Of a stretch of DNA of 62,223 bases, positions 17,512 through 27,090 are shown in pieces; positions within the stretch are counted from its first letter, which is position 1; each line of letters begins with the position of its first letter. Position numbers and translations under genes: made by a program. This stretch comes from Paraburkholderia piptadeniae (GTDB taxonomy: Bacteria; Pseudomonadota; Gammaproteobacteria; Burkholderiales; Burkholderiaceae): contig NZ_CYGY02000053.1 in the NCBI RefSeq assembly GCF_900007165.1, positions 1 to 62,223 of the forward strand. Reading direction: 5' to 3'. A model generated the notes under the pieces. That model made no database searches. It saw nothing but the letters and a program-made list of their open reading frames with translations, and was not told where the DNA came from.

Positions 17512-17718
17512 GAGTTGTCTCCTTACTCTGGTCCCATGCAAAGTTGTTGTTGCATGCTTTGCGTTTGCGGGATTTCCTTCAGCGGAGCGCTTCAGGACTT
17601 ATTCCGTTTGCACAAAGATAGTGGAAGGAGAGCTAGGTCTCACGTCGAAAAATGATGGATTTCCATCATGCCGCGCGAACGGCGTGCGGGTGGCGCAGTC
17701 AAGCGGGGCTTGGCTGGA

Positions 17719-17853
17719 TCAGGGGCGCAGAAGATCGAATCCGCCGAACACGATCACACCGCTCAATACGATGAGTGAAACCGAGTGTTGGCCGAAATAA
17801 AGGACTGCAGCGGCGGACCACGTCGTCAGGCAAAAGGCGGCAATGCGTTTCAT
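17719..17853 (-). CDS. small single-membrane-segment protein, 44 aa
   Basis: Translation from the ATG at 17851-17853 gives a 44-residue peptide beginning MKRIAAFCLTTWSAAAVLYF and ending FGGFDLLRP, closed by TGA at 17719-17721. It contains one long hydrophobic stretch or a tight hairpin, typical of inner-membrane microproteins. No function is known. It lies between the porin terminator and the desaturase promoter region; there is no strong Shine-Dalgarno, so expression is uncertain. Confidence 0.5.
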   Translation of the reverse strand: MKRIAAFCLTTWSAAAVLYFGQHSVSLIVLSGVIVFGGFDLLRP

Positions 17854-17944
17854 GCGGGTACTGCTCGAACAGAGCGACTGCGAATCAAGGGTTTTCCCTG
17901 TATATCATAGTTCTTCCCGGCAGGTGTTTTGAGCGGCTGAAATG

Positions 17945-17985
17945 AAAAGCGGGCGACATGGCCTTTCAAAGACCATGACGCCCGC
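17945..17985 (-). terminator. terminator of the porin at 18031
   Basis: GCGGGCG (17949-17955) pairs with CGCCCGC (17979-17985), and an inner ATGG/CCAT pair extends the hairpin. Read on the minus strand, TTTTC follows. Confidence 0.75.
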
Positions 17986-18030
17986 CTTGACGCACGCACG
18001 CGCGTTACCGAACGCGTGTGGCGGCCATCA

Positions 18031-19167
18031 TCAGAAGATGTTGCGGATGCCGACCGAGACGCCCGTCTGGTTCGACGTGCCGGGGAGCTCGACCGTCGCT
18101 GCGCCCGTGACCTTGTTGAAGTCGACGGTGCCATACACTTCCGTGCGCCTGGACAGCGCGTATTCCGCCAAGGCCACGCCCGTGTAGCGGTTGCCGCTGC
18201 CGAGCGCGCCGCCGCCGATTGCCGCGTTCTTCATGTGGTCGTAGTAGAACGCGCCCGTCAGCAGCAGTGCCGGTGTCGCTTGCCACGTCACGCCCGCAAA
18301 CGGACCATCGTCCTTGCGGCCGGAGCCCTTCAGGATGTCGACGCCGAGCGTCAGATCGCGCTGCGAGAGCGTGCTGTCGACGAAGCCCGTGTCGTCCTTC
18401 GAATGCAGATAGCCGACATAGATCTTCGCGTTGCTGAACGCGTAGACGGCATTCGCGTTGAAGATCGTCTGCTTGTGATTCGAGTTGTCGCTGTTCTGCT
18501 GCACGCCTGCTGCGACGCTCAGCGAGCCGAGCGTATACGACGCCGTGAAACCGTACATGTTGCCCGCGCCGAGGTGGCCCGGAATCTGGCCGGAGAAGCC
18601 ATTTGCGCCCGTCGACGTCGAGTCCGTGCCGAACGAATACATCGCCTTGACGTTCAGGCCGCCGAATTTGCCGTCGTACTTCACAGCGTTGTCCGCGTAG
18701 AGTCCTGCGCCCAATGCAACGGGCAGCCACGCGTTTTCGAAGTAGTTGCCGACGGTGAGAGGATCGTACGTATCGCCGAGCAGATCGAACAGCGGCGTCT
18801 TTTGACGGCCCAGCGTCAGCGTGCCGTAGTTGCTCGACAGGCCGACATAGGCCGCGCGATTGAAGAGGCGCTTGCTATCCGACTGCGCGCCGCTTTGCAG
18901 ATCGATGCCGCTTTCCAGCTGGAAGATCGCCTTCAGGCCATTGCCCAGATCTTCGGAACCCTTCAGGCCGAAACGGCTGTTTGTAATTGCGCCGTTGGTC
19001 ATGAAGAGGCGCCCGTCGTTGTTCGCGTTGGAGTGCGTCAGATAGCGAATGCCGACGTCCGCGACGCCATACAGCGTGACCGAGCTTTGCGCGAATGCGG
19101 CCTGGCAGGCGAGGGCGATCGCCGATGCGCCCAATGCCGCGGCCGTTCGTTTGAGTTGTTTTGTCAT
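18031..19167 (-). CDS. OmpC-type general porin
   Basis: A 378-residue outer-membrane beta-barrel of the Burkholderiales Gram-negative porin family. It has a signal peptide ending ACQAAFAQ, the first strand SSVTLYGVADVGIRYL, the conserved RFGLKGSEDLGNGLKAIFQLE block, RAAYVGLSSNYGTLTLGRQ, and the typical terminal phenylalanine (GIRNIF). It forms trimeric channels for small solutes. It is monocistronic with a terminator downstream. A second, divergent paralogue is at 42628-43782. Confidence 0.92.
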   Translation of the reverse strand: MTKQLKRTAAALGASAIALACQAAFAQSSVTLYGVADVGIRYLTHSNANNDGRLFMTNGAITNSRFGLKGSEDLGNGLKAIFQLESGIDLQSGAQSDSKRLFNRAAYVGLSSNYGTLTLGRQKTPLFDLLGDTYDPLTVGNYFENAWLPVALGAGLYADNAVKYDGKFGGLNVKAMYSFGTDSTSTGANGFSGQIPGHLGAGNMYGFTASYTLGSLSVAAGVQQNSDNSNHKQTIFNANAVYAFSNAKIYVGYLHSKDDTGFVDSTLSQRDLTLGVDILKGSGRKDDGPFAGVTWQATPALLLTGAFYYDHMKNAAIGGGALGSGNRYTGVALAEYALSRRTEVYGTVDFNKVTGAATVELPGTSNQTGVSVGIRNIF

Positions 19168-19443
19168 GGTTGTCTTTTCATCTGTTGAGAACCCTGCGTG
19201 AGCATTTTGTTTTACGCGCGACGAGCGAGCCGATCTGCATTTGCGACGCCAATGCGTGTGTGCAAATGACGCGTTGCAAACCGTCAGGCCGATTTGTGGA
19301 GTCTCCTGGCTCGTGCGCGCCTGGCTCGATGCAGGCACGCGGACTTTTATCACATCGATTTCGGCTACGCTGCGAACGTGACAATAGTGTTGCGCCGATG
19401 CCTCAATTGCAGCGATTTGCGCCCAATTGCGATTTCAACAACG

Positions 19444-19470
19444 AAAAAGGGCGGCCAGTGGCCGCCCTGC
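19444..19470 (-). terminator. terminator of the pirin-doxX operon
   Basis: AGGGCGGCCA (19448-19457) and TGGCCGCCCT (19459-19468) form a 10-bp inverted repeat, followed on the minus strand by TTTTTCG. The rest of the 19168-19491 interval appears to be porin upstream sequence without a gene. Confidence 0.8.
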
Positions 19471-19491
19471 TTGACAACTTCCAAAGCCTGC

Positions 19492-19902
19492 TTAGACGCG
19501 ATCGATCGAGTACTTGCCCGGACCCGTCACGAACAAGAGCAGCAATCCGCCGATGATGCTGATGTTCTTGTAGAAGTTGATCATATTGACGAAATGCTCC
19601 ATGCCCGTTTGCGTCCAGAAGTGATGGCCGATAAACGCGGTGGCGAGCGTATAGACGGCAAGCAGCAGCGCGAGCGGGCGCGTCTTGAAGCCGATGGCGA
19701 TCACGATGCCGACGGCCAGTTCCATCACGATTGCAATGATCGCCGACACGGCGGGCGCTGGCGCGCCCGTTGCCGCCATGTACTGCTCGGTGCCGGAGAA
19801 GCCGGTGAGCTTGCTCCAGCCAAACAGCACGAAAAGCACGACCAAAAGCACACGTCCGACGAGCAGCAGTGCGTCCTTGCGTTGTTCGATAAAAGCGTTC
19901 AT
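19492..19902 (-). CDS. DoxX family membrane protein
   Basis: A 136-residue inner-membrane protein with four hydrophobic helices. GRVLLVVLFVLFGWSKLTGF opens the DoxX fold and IGGLLLLFVTGPGKYSIDR ends it, as in YphA/YqjF-type members. Family members are linked to redox stress and quinone reactions but lack a firm biochemical role. It follows the pirin gene by 45 bp on the same strand, a common pairing, and probably shares its LysR control. Confidence 0.85.
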   Translation of the reverse strand: MNAFIEQRKDALLLVGRVLLVVLFVLFGWSKLTGFSGTEQYMAATGAPAPAVSAIIAIVMELAVGIVIAIGFKTRPLALLLAVYTLATAFIGHHFWTQTGMEHFVNMINFYKNISIIGGLLLLFVTGPGKYSIDRV

Positions 19903-19947
19903 GTTCAATGCCTCTTTCAATGTAGTTGCGCTGTCAGCGTCTGCCGC

Positions 19948-20673
19948 TTACGACCACAGTTCCGATACTTCGTTATTGCGCAGGTCGAATACGAGAACTT
20001 CCGCGTCCCGCCCATCCGTCAATTCGAGTCGGCGTTCGTTGCGAATGCGCGCGCCGTCGCCTTCTTTCAGCTCGACGCCGTTCACCTTCACGCTGCCGCG
20101 CGCAACATGCACATATGCGTAGCGGTCAGCGGCCAGCTCGACGCCTGCCGTTTCGTTGCCGTCGATAAGACCGGCATACACGCGCGTGTCCTGGCGCAAT
20201 TCGAGCGACCCGTTCGCGCCATCGGGCGACAGCACGAGGCGCAGCGTGCCGCGCTTGTCCTGCGCAGAAAAGTTCTGCTGCTGATAACGCGGCGTCGCGC
20301 CCTTCACCGACGGCGCGATCCAGATCTGCAGGAAGTGCACCGGCTCGTGTGCCGAATGGTTGAACTCGCTATGCGCGACACCCGTGCCCGCGCTCATCAA
20401 CTGCACGTCGCCGGGGACGATCACGGAGCCCGTGCCCATCGAGTCCTTGTGCTCGAGCGCGCCTTCCAGCACGTACGAGAAGATTTCCATGTCGCGATGC
20501 GGGTGCTTGCCGAAACCGCGGGCCGGGACTACGCGGTCGTCGTTGATCACGAGCAGGTCGGAGAAGCCGATCTGCTTCGGGTCGTAGTAGTTCGCGAACG
20601 AGAAGGTATGGCGCGAGCTGAGCCAGCCGTGTTCGGCGCGCCCGCGTTCATTCGCGTGTCTGATGTCGATCAT
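19948..20673 (-). CDS. pirin family protein (YhhW-like)
   Basis: A 241-residue bicupin. The N-terminal metal site is in FGKHPHRDMEIFSYVLEG, with His, His and Glu ligands, and GVAHSEFNHS supplies the fourth His. Bacterial homologues such as YhhW show quercetin 2,3-dioxygenase activity and respond to redox conditions. It is divergent from the LysR gene at 20830 and precedes doxX, a layout seen across proteobacteria for a quinone/electrophile response unit. Confidence 0.88.
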   Translation of the reverse strand: MIDIRHANERGRAEHGWLSSRHTFSFANYYDPKQIGFSDLLVINDDRVVPARGFGKHPHRDMEIFSYVLEGALEHKDSMGTGSVIVPGDVQLMSAGTGVAHSEFNHSAHEPVHFLQIWIAPSVKGATPRYQQQNFSAQDKRGTLRLVLSPDGANGSLELRQDTRVYAGLIDGNETAGVELAADRYAYVHVARGSVKVNGVELKEGDGARIRNERRLELTDGRDAEVLVFDLRNNEVSELWS

Positions 20674-20829
20674 TTCCCATCTCCGTTTATCGATTGCCTT
20701 TGCTTCTCATGACAGCGACGGTGTCGTTGTCTGAAGCAGTGAGAGAAGTGTAGGTCAATCGGAGTGACTATAATCGACGTAAAATGGGAATCACTGTCGC
20801 ATTTGAGTAGACAATAGAGGCGGAACCCG

Positions 20830-21720
20830 ATGCAGCTAGACGACCTGAAAATCTTCGTCGCCACCGTCGACGCGCGCAATTTCACGGCGGCCGCGAACCG
20901 CCTGCAACTGTCGAAGCAGTTCGTCAGCCGGCGCGTGATGGCACTCGAAGCGAGCCTCGGCGTGCGCCTGCTCGTGCGCAACACGCGCAAGCTCGCCGTA
21001 ACCGACCTCGGCTATGAGTTCTACCAGCGCGCGACGCGCATCCTCGCGGACGTGGAAGACGCCGAGCAGGCGATGTCGTCGGGGCGCTCGGACCCGCGCG
21101 GGCTGCTGCGGGTCAGCGCGCCGATGTCGTTCGGCATGATTCACCTGTCGCCGCTCGTCGCCGCATTCCTGCGCGCGAACCCCGATGTGCGCATCGACAT
21201 GGATCTGAGCGACCGGGTCGTCGACGTGGTGGGTGAGGGCTTCGACATGGCGCTGCGCATCGGCACGCTGGCTGACTCGACGCTGATCGCGCAGAAGCTC
21301 GCGGAAATGCGCATGGTGTCGTGTTGCAGTCCCGCTTATCGCAAGGCGCGGCGCCCGCCCGCGACGCCCGACGATCTCGCGCGCCATGCCTGCCTGCTGT
21401 ACGGGCAGGAAGGGCGCACCGGCTGGGAGTACATCGTCGATGGCGCGAGCAAGACGATCGAAGTGCACGGTCCGCTGCGCGTGAACAATGGCGAAGTGAT
21501 CCGCGACGCCGCCATCGCAGGTCTGGGTATTGCTCGCCTGCCGGAATTCATCGTGGCCGATGCGCTGACGAGCGGCAAGCTCGTCGAAGTGCTCGATACG
21601 TTCGTTTCGCCGCCGTTGACGCTTTATGCCGTGTATCCGCAGCACAGGCAGGCGTCCGTGACAATCCGCGCGTTCACGCAGTTTCTGCGCGGCCGTTTTG
21701 CGAAGGCGTTACGCAAATAA
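20830..21720 (+). CDS. LysR regulator divergent from the pirin operon
   Basis: A 296-residue LysR regulator with HTH in residues 1-60 (NFTAAANRLQLSKQFVSRRVMAL) and the effector domain through about 290. It is of the DsdC/CrgA-like short class and has two adjacent Cys near residue 162 (VSCCSPAYRK), a position that in this subgroup could support redox sensing, though CCSPAY also occurs widely. The 156-bp gap to the pirin gene would hold a shared LysR site. It likely activates pirin-doxX; this is inferred from divergence. Confidence 0.85.
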   Translation: MQLDDLKIFVATVDARNFTAAANRLQLSKQFVSRRVMALEASLGVRLLVRNTRKLAVTDLGYEFYQRATRILADVEDAEQAMSSGRSDPRGLLRVSAPMSFGMIHLSPLVAAFLRANPDVRIDMDLSDRVVDVVGEGFDMALRIGTLADSTLIAQKLAEMRMVSCCSPAYRKARRPPATPDDLARHACLLYGQEGRTGWEYIVDGASKTIEVHGPLRVNNGEVIRDAAIAGLGIARLPEFIVADALTSGKLVEVLDTFVSPPLTLYAVYPQHRQASVTIRAFTQFLRGRFAKALRK

Positions 21721-21921
21721 CCTGCAACGTGTTTGCACGTATTGGGTCCGATGGATCTGCCGGTAGACCCTAAGGACCGGGTGCCCTGCCAGCACTTTTG
21801 AAGGTTTTCGCAGATAATGCGCGTACCTTTGCGGGTGCCCACCGAAATATGCAAACGCGCGCATATTGACGCGGCGCCAAAGCAAGGCCGAATCAATCAG
21901 ATAGACCAAAGAGGGACAATC

Positions 21922-22119
21922 GTGGAACCTACCGAACCGGCCGGCCGCTCGTGGCTATGGCTCATCTTGCTGATCCCCTATATCGCGTTGTTGTGGCTGC
22001 CGTTTTACAACGACACGCGCCCTTCGTTCGCGGGCTTTCCTTTCTTCTACTGGTATCAGTTCCTGTGGGTTCCGCTCACGTCGCTGCTGATCTATATCGT
22101 TTACCGGGGTATTAAATGA
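21922..22119 (+). CDS. DUF3311 small membrane protein
   Basis: A 65-residue protein starting at GTG 21922, five nt after GAGGGA. It has two hydrophobic helices, one at WLILLIPYIALLWLPF and one at FLWVPLTSLLIYIVY. DUF3311 proteins are encoded immediately before MctP-type sodium/solute symporters and probably help form or stabilise the transporter. The stop overlaps the mctP start (ATGA at 22116-22119), giving translational coupling. Confidence 0.85.
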   Translation: MEPTEPAGRSWLWLILLIPYIALLWLPFYNDTRPSFAGFPFFYWYQFLWVPLTSLLIYIVYRGIK

Positions 22120-23591
22120 GCGAACTCAACCCCGTGAACCCGGTCGCGATGGCCGTATTCATCGCATTCTTTCTGCTCGTCACGGTACTCGGCTTCATTG
22201 CCGCGCGATGGAAAGCAGGCGACCTCACTCAATTGCACGAGTGGGGCCTCGGCGGACGCCAGTTCGGTACGATCATTTCGTGGTTCCTCGTCGGCGGCGA
22301 TTTCTATACGGCCTATACGGTGATCGCCGTGCCCGCGCTGGTCTATTCGGTCGGCGCGTATGGTTTCTTCGCGCTGCCTTATACGATCATCGTCTATCCG
22401 TTCGTGTTTGCCGTGATGCCGAAACTGTGGAAGATCGCGCACGCGAAGAACCACATCACGGCTGCCGACTACGTGCACGGCGAGTACGGCGGCAAATGGT
22501 TCCCCGCTGCCGTCGCGCTGACGGGCATCGTCGCGACGATGCCGTACATCGCGCTGCAACTGGTCGGCATGCAGGTCGTGATCAAGGGGCTCGGCGTGAC
22601 GGGCGAGGCGCCTCTCGTCATCGCGTTCGTGATCCTCGCGCTCTATACGTACACGAGCGGCCTGCGCGCACCGGCGATGATCGCGTTCGTCAAGGACATC
22701 ATGATCTATATCGTCGTGATCGCGGCGGTGTGGCTGATCCCCGTGAAGCTCGGCGGCTATGGTCATGTGTTCGACGCTGCTGACCAGTACTTCCAGGCGA
22801 AGGGCGGCGCGACGGGCATCACCCTGAAGCCTTCGCAATTCACCGCGTTTGCATCGCTGGCGCTCGGCTCGGCGCTCGCGGCTTTCATGTATCCGCATAC
22901 GATGACGGCTGTGCTGTCGTCCTCGTCGATGCAGACGGTGCGCAAGAACGCGATCTTCCTGCCTGCGTACACGCTGCTGCTCGGCCTGATCGCGCTGCTC
23001 GGCTATATGGCGATCGCGGCCGGCGTGCACGTGAAATCGGCGTCCGACGTCGTGCCGATGCTCTTCGGCACGCTGTTCCCGTCGTGGTTCGTGGGCTTCG
23101 CGGCGGCGGCGATTGCGATCAGCGCGCTAGTGCCCGCCGCGATCATGTCGATCGGCGCGGCGAATCTGTTCACGCGCAACCTGTGGCGTCCTATCGTGTC
23201 GCCGAACATGGGGGCGGCTCAGGAAGCCTCCACCGCGAAGATCGTGTCGCTCGTCGTGAAGTTCGGCGCGCTGCTCTTCATCGTGTTCCTGCCGACGCAA
23301 TACGCAATCGACCTGCAACTGCTCGGCGGCGTGTGGATTCTGCAAATCTTCCCGGCCATCGTGTTCACGCTCTACACGCGCCGCCTGAATACGCCGGGGC
23401 TGTTCCTCGGCTGGCTGGTCGGCATTGTCGTCGGCACGGGGCTCGCTATCTCGCAAGGCCTCAAGCCCGTGTTCGCGCTGCATATCGGCGGTTCGACGTG
23501 GCCGATCTATATCGGTCTGATCGCGCTCGTCGTGAATATCGTCGTGACGTTCGTCGTTTCGATGATCACGCCAAAGCGCGCGCACGCCTGA
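22116..23591 (+). CDS. mctP: MctP-like monocarboxylate permease (SSS family)
   Basis: A 491-residue sodium:solute symporter with about 13 membrane helices. GGDFYTAYTVIAVPALVYSVGAYGFF and the SSS core regions are clear. It is similar to rhizobial MctP, which takes up lactate, pyruvate, propionate and alanine; the exact substrates here are inferred. It is coupled to DUF3311 upstream and followed by a strong terminator at 23613. Confidence 0.85.
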   Translation: MSELNPVNPVAMAVFIAFFLLVTVLGFIAARWKAGDLTQLHEWGLGGRQFGTIISWFLVGGDFYTAYTVIAVPALVYSVGAYGFFALPYTIIVYPFVFAVMPKLWKIAHAKNHITAADYVHGEYGGKWFPAAVALTGIVATMPYIALQLVGMQVVIKGLGVTGEAPLVIAFVILALYTYTSGLRAPAMIAFVKDIMIYIVVIAAVWLIPVKLGGYGHVFDAADQYFQAKGGATGITLKPSQFTAFASLALGSALAAFMYPHTMTAVLSSSSMQTVRKNAIFLPAYTLLLGLIALLGYMAIAAGVHVKSASDVVPMLFGTLFPSWFVGFAAAAIAISALVPAAIMSIGAANLFTRNLWRPIVSPNMGAAQEASTAKIVSLVVKFGALLFIVFLPTQYAIDLQLLGGVWILQIFPAIVFTLYTRRLNTPGLFLGWLVGIVVGTGLAISQGLKPVFALHIGGSTWPIYIGLIALVVNIVVTFVVSMITPKRAHA

Positions 23592-23612
23592 TAACGCTTT
23601 AGCACCACGCTT

Positions 23613-23660
23613 CGGCCGAACCCGTCTGCGCAAGCAGCGCGGGTTCGGCCGTTGTCTTTT
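23613..23660 (+). terminator. terminator after mctP
   Basis: CGGCCGAACCCG (23613-23624) and CGGGTTCGGCCG (23640-23651) form a perfect 12-bp stem, followed by TTGTCTTTT. Confidence 0.88.
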
Positions 23661-23757
23661 AGGGCATTGCGTCGGCGGGTCGGCGATTCTTGCAAAACGC
23701 CTGTAGGTTCCCGCTCTTTTGGTAGGATGCACGCTTTTCTGCCGATGGTGCGTTAGC

Positions 23758-26241
23758 GTGGGACGGTCGATACTGTCGTTTCTCCGGGAAATCTTCTTCA
23801 GGGCGTGGGCCTGTCTGAAGCCGTACGCAATGAGCGCGGTGCAACGTTTGCGCCACCCGACATGGCGTGGCGTCGCGTTGTCGATTGCGGCCATTCCTGC
23901 GCTCGTGCTGCTTTACGTGCTGATCCTGATTCCATTTACGCCCGGCATTGGGGACATTCGCAAGGCGAAGATCGAGCAGCCCGCGCAAATCTATTCGGCC
24001 GACGGCAAGCTGCTCGCCGAATTCAAGCCGACCAACCGCGTGTGGGTGAAGCTCTCCGATATTTCTCCGCACGTCATCGACGCATTGATCTCGACGGAAG
24101 ATCACCGCTTCTACGAACATCACGGCATCGACTTTCGCCGCACGGCGGGCGCCGCGCTGCACACGTTCTCAGGCGACCGCCAGGGCGGATCGACGATCAC
24201 GCAGCAGCTCGCGCGCAATCTCTATCCCGACGACATCGGCCGCGCGCCGACGCTCACGCGCAAGATCAAGGAAGCGATCACGGCATTCAAGATCGAAGCC
24301 GTCTATACGAAGAGCGAGATTCTCGAAACCTACCTGAACACGGTGCCGTTTCTCTACAACGCCTACGGCATCGAAATGGCGGCGCGCACCTATTTCGACA
24401 AGTCCGCCAGTGATCTCACCGTGCTCGAAAGTGCGACGCTGATCGGCATGCTGAAGGGCAATAGCTACTACAACCCGGTGATCAATCCCGAGCGCGCGCT
24501 GGACAGGCGCAATATCGTGCTCGGACAGATGGTGAAGTACAGCCGTCTTTCGGTGGTGCAATTCAATTCGCTCAAGGGCAGGCCGCTGCGTGTCGATTTC
24601 GAACGGCAAACCGAGCCGCCTGGTCCCGCGCCGCATTTCGCGCAACAGTTGAAAAAATGGCTGATCGCATGGGCCGATGCGAACGATTACAACATCTATT
24701 CGGATGGCCTCGTCGTGCGCACGACGATCGACGCGCGTCTTCAGACGATGGCCACGCAGGCGCTGACGTGGCAGGGCAATCAGCTGCAATCGATTGCCAA
24801 TGCTGCGTGGAATGCACGCGGCGCATGCTCCGGCCATAAGGATCTATTCGACGCGTTCATTCGCGAGACGCCCGAATACCGCAGCGCCAAAGACTCGGGC
24901 ATCAGCGATGAAGATGCGCTCAAGCATCTGTCGGCGGATCGCGCATTCATGAAGTCGCTGTGCGAGAGCAAGACGCGCGTGCAGGCCGCGTTCATCGCAA
25001 TGGACCCGCGTGACGGGCAGATCAAGGCTTGGGTGGGCAGCCGCGACTTCACGCAGGATCAGTACGATCACGTATCGCAGGCGCGGCGTCAGCCGGGTTC
25101 GACGTTCAAGCCCTTCGTGTACGGCGCGGCATTCGAGCAGGGCGCGAAACCGGACGATACGTTCCCCGATCAGGCCGTCGAAATTCCGCTCGCAGGCGGC
25201 GAGGTCTGGCGCCCGAGCGACGAAGACGCGCCGAGCGGCCGTCCGATCACGTTGCGCGACGGCCTCGCATATTCGCGCAATCGCATCACCGCGCAACTGA
25301 TGGAGACGGTCGGCCCGGCAAAGGTCGCGCGGCTTGCGCGCTCGATGGGCGTGCGTGAAAGCCCGCTCGAAGCGGTGCCGTCGCTGGCTCTCGGCACGAG
25401 CCCTGTGACGCTGAAGGAGATGGTGTCGTCGTACAGCACGATCGCGAATGAAGGCGCGTGGCTCGCACCGATGATCGTCACGCGCATTGAAGACCGCAAG
25501 GGCGAAGTGCTCGCCGAATTTCAGCCGTCGCGCGCCGATCAGGTGATGCCTGTCGCGAGCGCATTGACGTTGATCGATACGATGCGCTCGGTCGTCAACA
25601 AGGGAACGGGCTCGGCGATTCGCACGCGCTTCGGCATTCGCGCCGATGTCGCGGGCAAGACGGGAACGACGCAGGACAACGCGGACGGCTGGTTCATCCT
25701 GATGCATCCGCAACTGGTCGCGGGCGCTTGGGTCGGCTTCAACGACAGCCGCGTCACGTTGCGCAGCGATTACTGGGGGCAGGGCGCGCATAGCGCATTG
25801 CCGATTGTCGGCGACTTCTTCCAGCGGGCGCTGCGCTCGCGTCTTGTCGATTCGCACGTGAAGTTTGAACAAGAGCCGCCGCCGGGTATGTTCGAGACGT
25901 TCCGCGAGAAGCTGCGCGCGTGGATGGCGCATCTGTTCCCGTCGTCGGGCAAGAGCGAAACGCCTGCGCCTGCTCCGCGCGCGAAGCCGCGTTCTGCGCC
26001 CGCGGCGCCCGTCGTGGAGAACGCGCCGCCTGCTTCAGAAGCGTCCGCGCCGACGGATGCCGAGCCGCCGCAGATCATCTCGCCCGCCGCATCGCAGCCG
26101 CCGATTCTCCCAACGCCTGGCCAGGCGAGCGCGACGGCAGCGGCGAGCGCGCCTGCTGCGGGCACTAGCGAATCACAGCCGCCCGTGCTCGCGCCGACGC
26201 CTGCTTTGCCGTCCGACAGCGCGCCCACTTCACAACCCTGA
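23758..26241 (+). CDS. penicillin-binding protein 1A-like, bifunctional
   Basis: A class A PBP of about 827 residues. After one N-terminal membrane anchor (IPALVLLYVLILIPF) comes a GT51 transglycosylase domain with STEDHRFYEHHG and GGSTITQQLARN, then a transpeptidase domain with the active Ser in PGSTFKP, the SxN motif in YSRN and KTGTT. It polymerises and cross-links peptidoglycan in the periplasm. The last 90 residues are Pro/Ala/Ser-rich and low complexity. The start is uncertain: GTG 23758 or ATG 23830, neither with a clear Shine-Dalgarno. Confidence 0.88.
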   Translation: MGRSILSFLREIFFRAWACLKPYAMSAVQRLRHPTWRGVALSIAAIPALVLLYVLILIPFTPGIGDIRKAKIEQPAQIYSADGKLLAEFKPTNRVWVKLSDISPHVIDALISTEDHRFYEHHGIDFRRTAGAALHTFSGDRQGGSTITQQLARNLYPDDIGRAPTLTRKIKEAITAFKIEAVYTKSEILETYLNTVPFLYNAYGIEMAARTYFDKSASDLTVLESATLIGMLKGNSYYNPVINPERALDRRNIVLGQMVKYSRLSVVQFNSLKGRPLRVDFERQTEPPGPAPHFAQQLKKWLIAWADANDYNIYSDGLVVRTTIDARLQTMATQALTWQGNQLQSIANAAWNARGACSGHKDLFDAFIRETPEYRSAKDSGISDEDALKHLSADRAFMKSLCESKTRVQAAFIAMDPRDGQIKAWVGSRDFTQDQYDHVSQARRQPGSTFKPFVYGAAFEQGAKPDDTFPDQAVEIPLAGGEVWRPSDEDAPSGRPITLRDGLAYSRNRITAQLMETVGPAKVARLARSMGVRESPLEAVPSLALGTSPVTLKEMVSSYSTIANEGAWLAPMIVTRIEDRKGEVLAEFQPSRADQVMPVASALTLIDTMRSVVNKGTGSAIRTRFGIRADVAGKTGTTQDNADGWFILMHPQLVAGAWVGFNDSRVTLRSDYWGQGAHSALPIVGDFFQRALRSRLVDSHVKFEQEPPPGMFETFREKLRAWMAHLFPSSGKSETPAPAPRAKPRSAPAAPVVENAPPASEASAPTDAEPPQIISPAASQPPILPTPGQASATAAASAPAAGTSESQPPVLAPTPALPSDSAPTSQP

Positions 26242-26249
26242 TCTTGCGC

Positions 26250-27071
26250 TCATCGCTTCGCCTTGTGCTTAGGCGCAGGTGACGACGAAGGCGAAGGCGC
26301 ATCGGGCGCGGACGGCTCGACGATCGGGTACGTATGCGGCGTGAAATAGCGGCCTATCGGTTCTCTGCCGTTGAACTTCTCGAAGTACTCGTGCCAGTAG
26401 TTAGCGGCGGCCCAGATCGCTTCGGGACATGACGCTCTCGATTCGAGCCCTGGCGTCAAGTCGAAATTGGCCGCTGCGCAAACTGTTTCGATCATGCACG
26501 TCGACGGCAAGCCATAGTTGTCGTGCAACGGATTCGGCGTGCGCGCCGCGCCCCACGCAAACGCGAGCCAGCGCAACACGTGTTCGAGCGCATCGAGCGT
26601 CGCGCGTGACTGCTGAAAGCTCGGCACCTTGCCGACCACTTTCTCTTGCTCGACGGGCAATGCAATGACGGCGATATTCGGAAAGCGCTTCGTGTCGTCG
26701 AAATCCGTGAGCGGACGCGCGACGACGCCATTCACGCGCGCCGCAAACGCGGGGCCTTCGGGCTGATGCAAAGGCACATGCAGCGCTTGAGCGTTGACGA
26801 GCGACGCGTCGGCGAGCTTGACGAGTATCGATTCGGACCAGAACGACGGCAGCATGTCGTGCCGCAAATGCGATTGCGCGACGCGCACGCGAAACGCCAG
26901 CGTATCGCTGCCGCCGAGCAGCACCACATAGGTCCACTCATCGGGGCCGCCCGCTTTCATGTCGAGCACGGCGCGCTCGCCCCAGGCGGTATTGCTCTCG
27001 CCGTCCTCGCGGTCGAATGAAACGAATTGCGGATTCGATTGCGTCGTTGTCGATCGTACGATCTTGAGCAT
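26250..27071 (-). CDS. hypothetical protein paired with PhoD-like phosphatase
   Basis: A 273-residue soluble protein of no recognised family. Its middle contains FDDTKRFPNIAVIALPVEQEK and a Trp-rich segment, and it ends with a Pro/Ser/Lys-rich tail. It lies 19 bp downstream of the PhoD-like gene on the same strand, so the two are almost certainly co-transcribed. The function may relate to the phosphatase substrate; nothing in the sequence shows how. Confidence 0.65.
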   Translation of the reverse strand: MLKIVRSTTTQSNPQFVSFDREDGESNTAWGERAVLDMKAGGPDEWTYVVLLGGSDTLAFRVRVAQSHLRHDMLPSFWSESILVKLADASLVNAQALHVPLHQPEGPAFAARVNGVVARPLTDFDDTKRFPNIAVIALPVEQEKVVGKVPSFQQSRATLDALEHVLRWLAFAWGAARTPNPLHDNYGLPSTCMIETVCAAANFDLTPGLESRASCPEAIWAAANYWHEYFEKFNGREPIGRYFTPHTYPIVEPSAPDAPSPSSSPAPKHKAKR

Positions 27072-27090
27072 GGCCTCGCCTCATTTCCTG

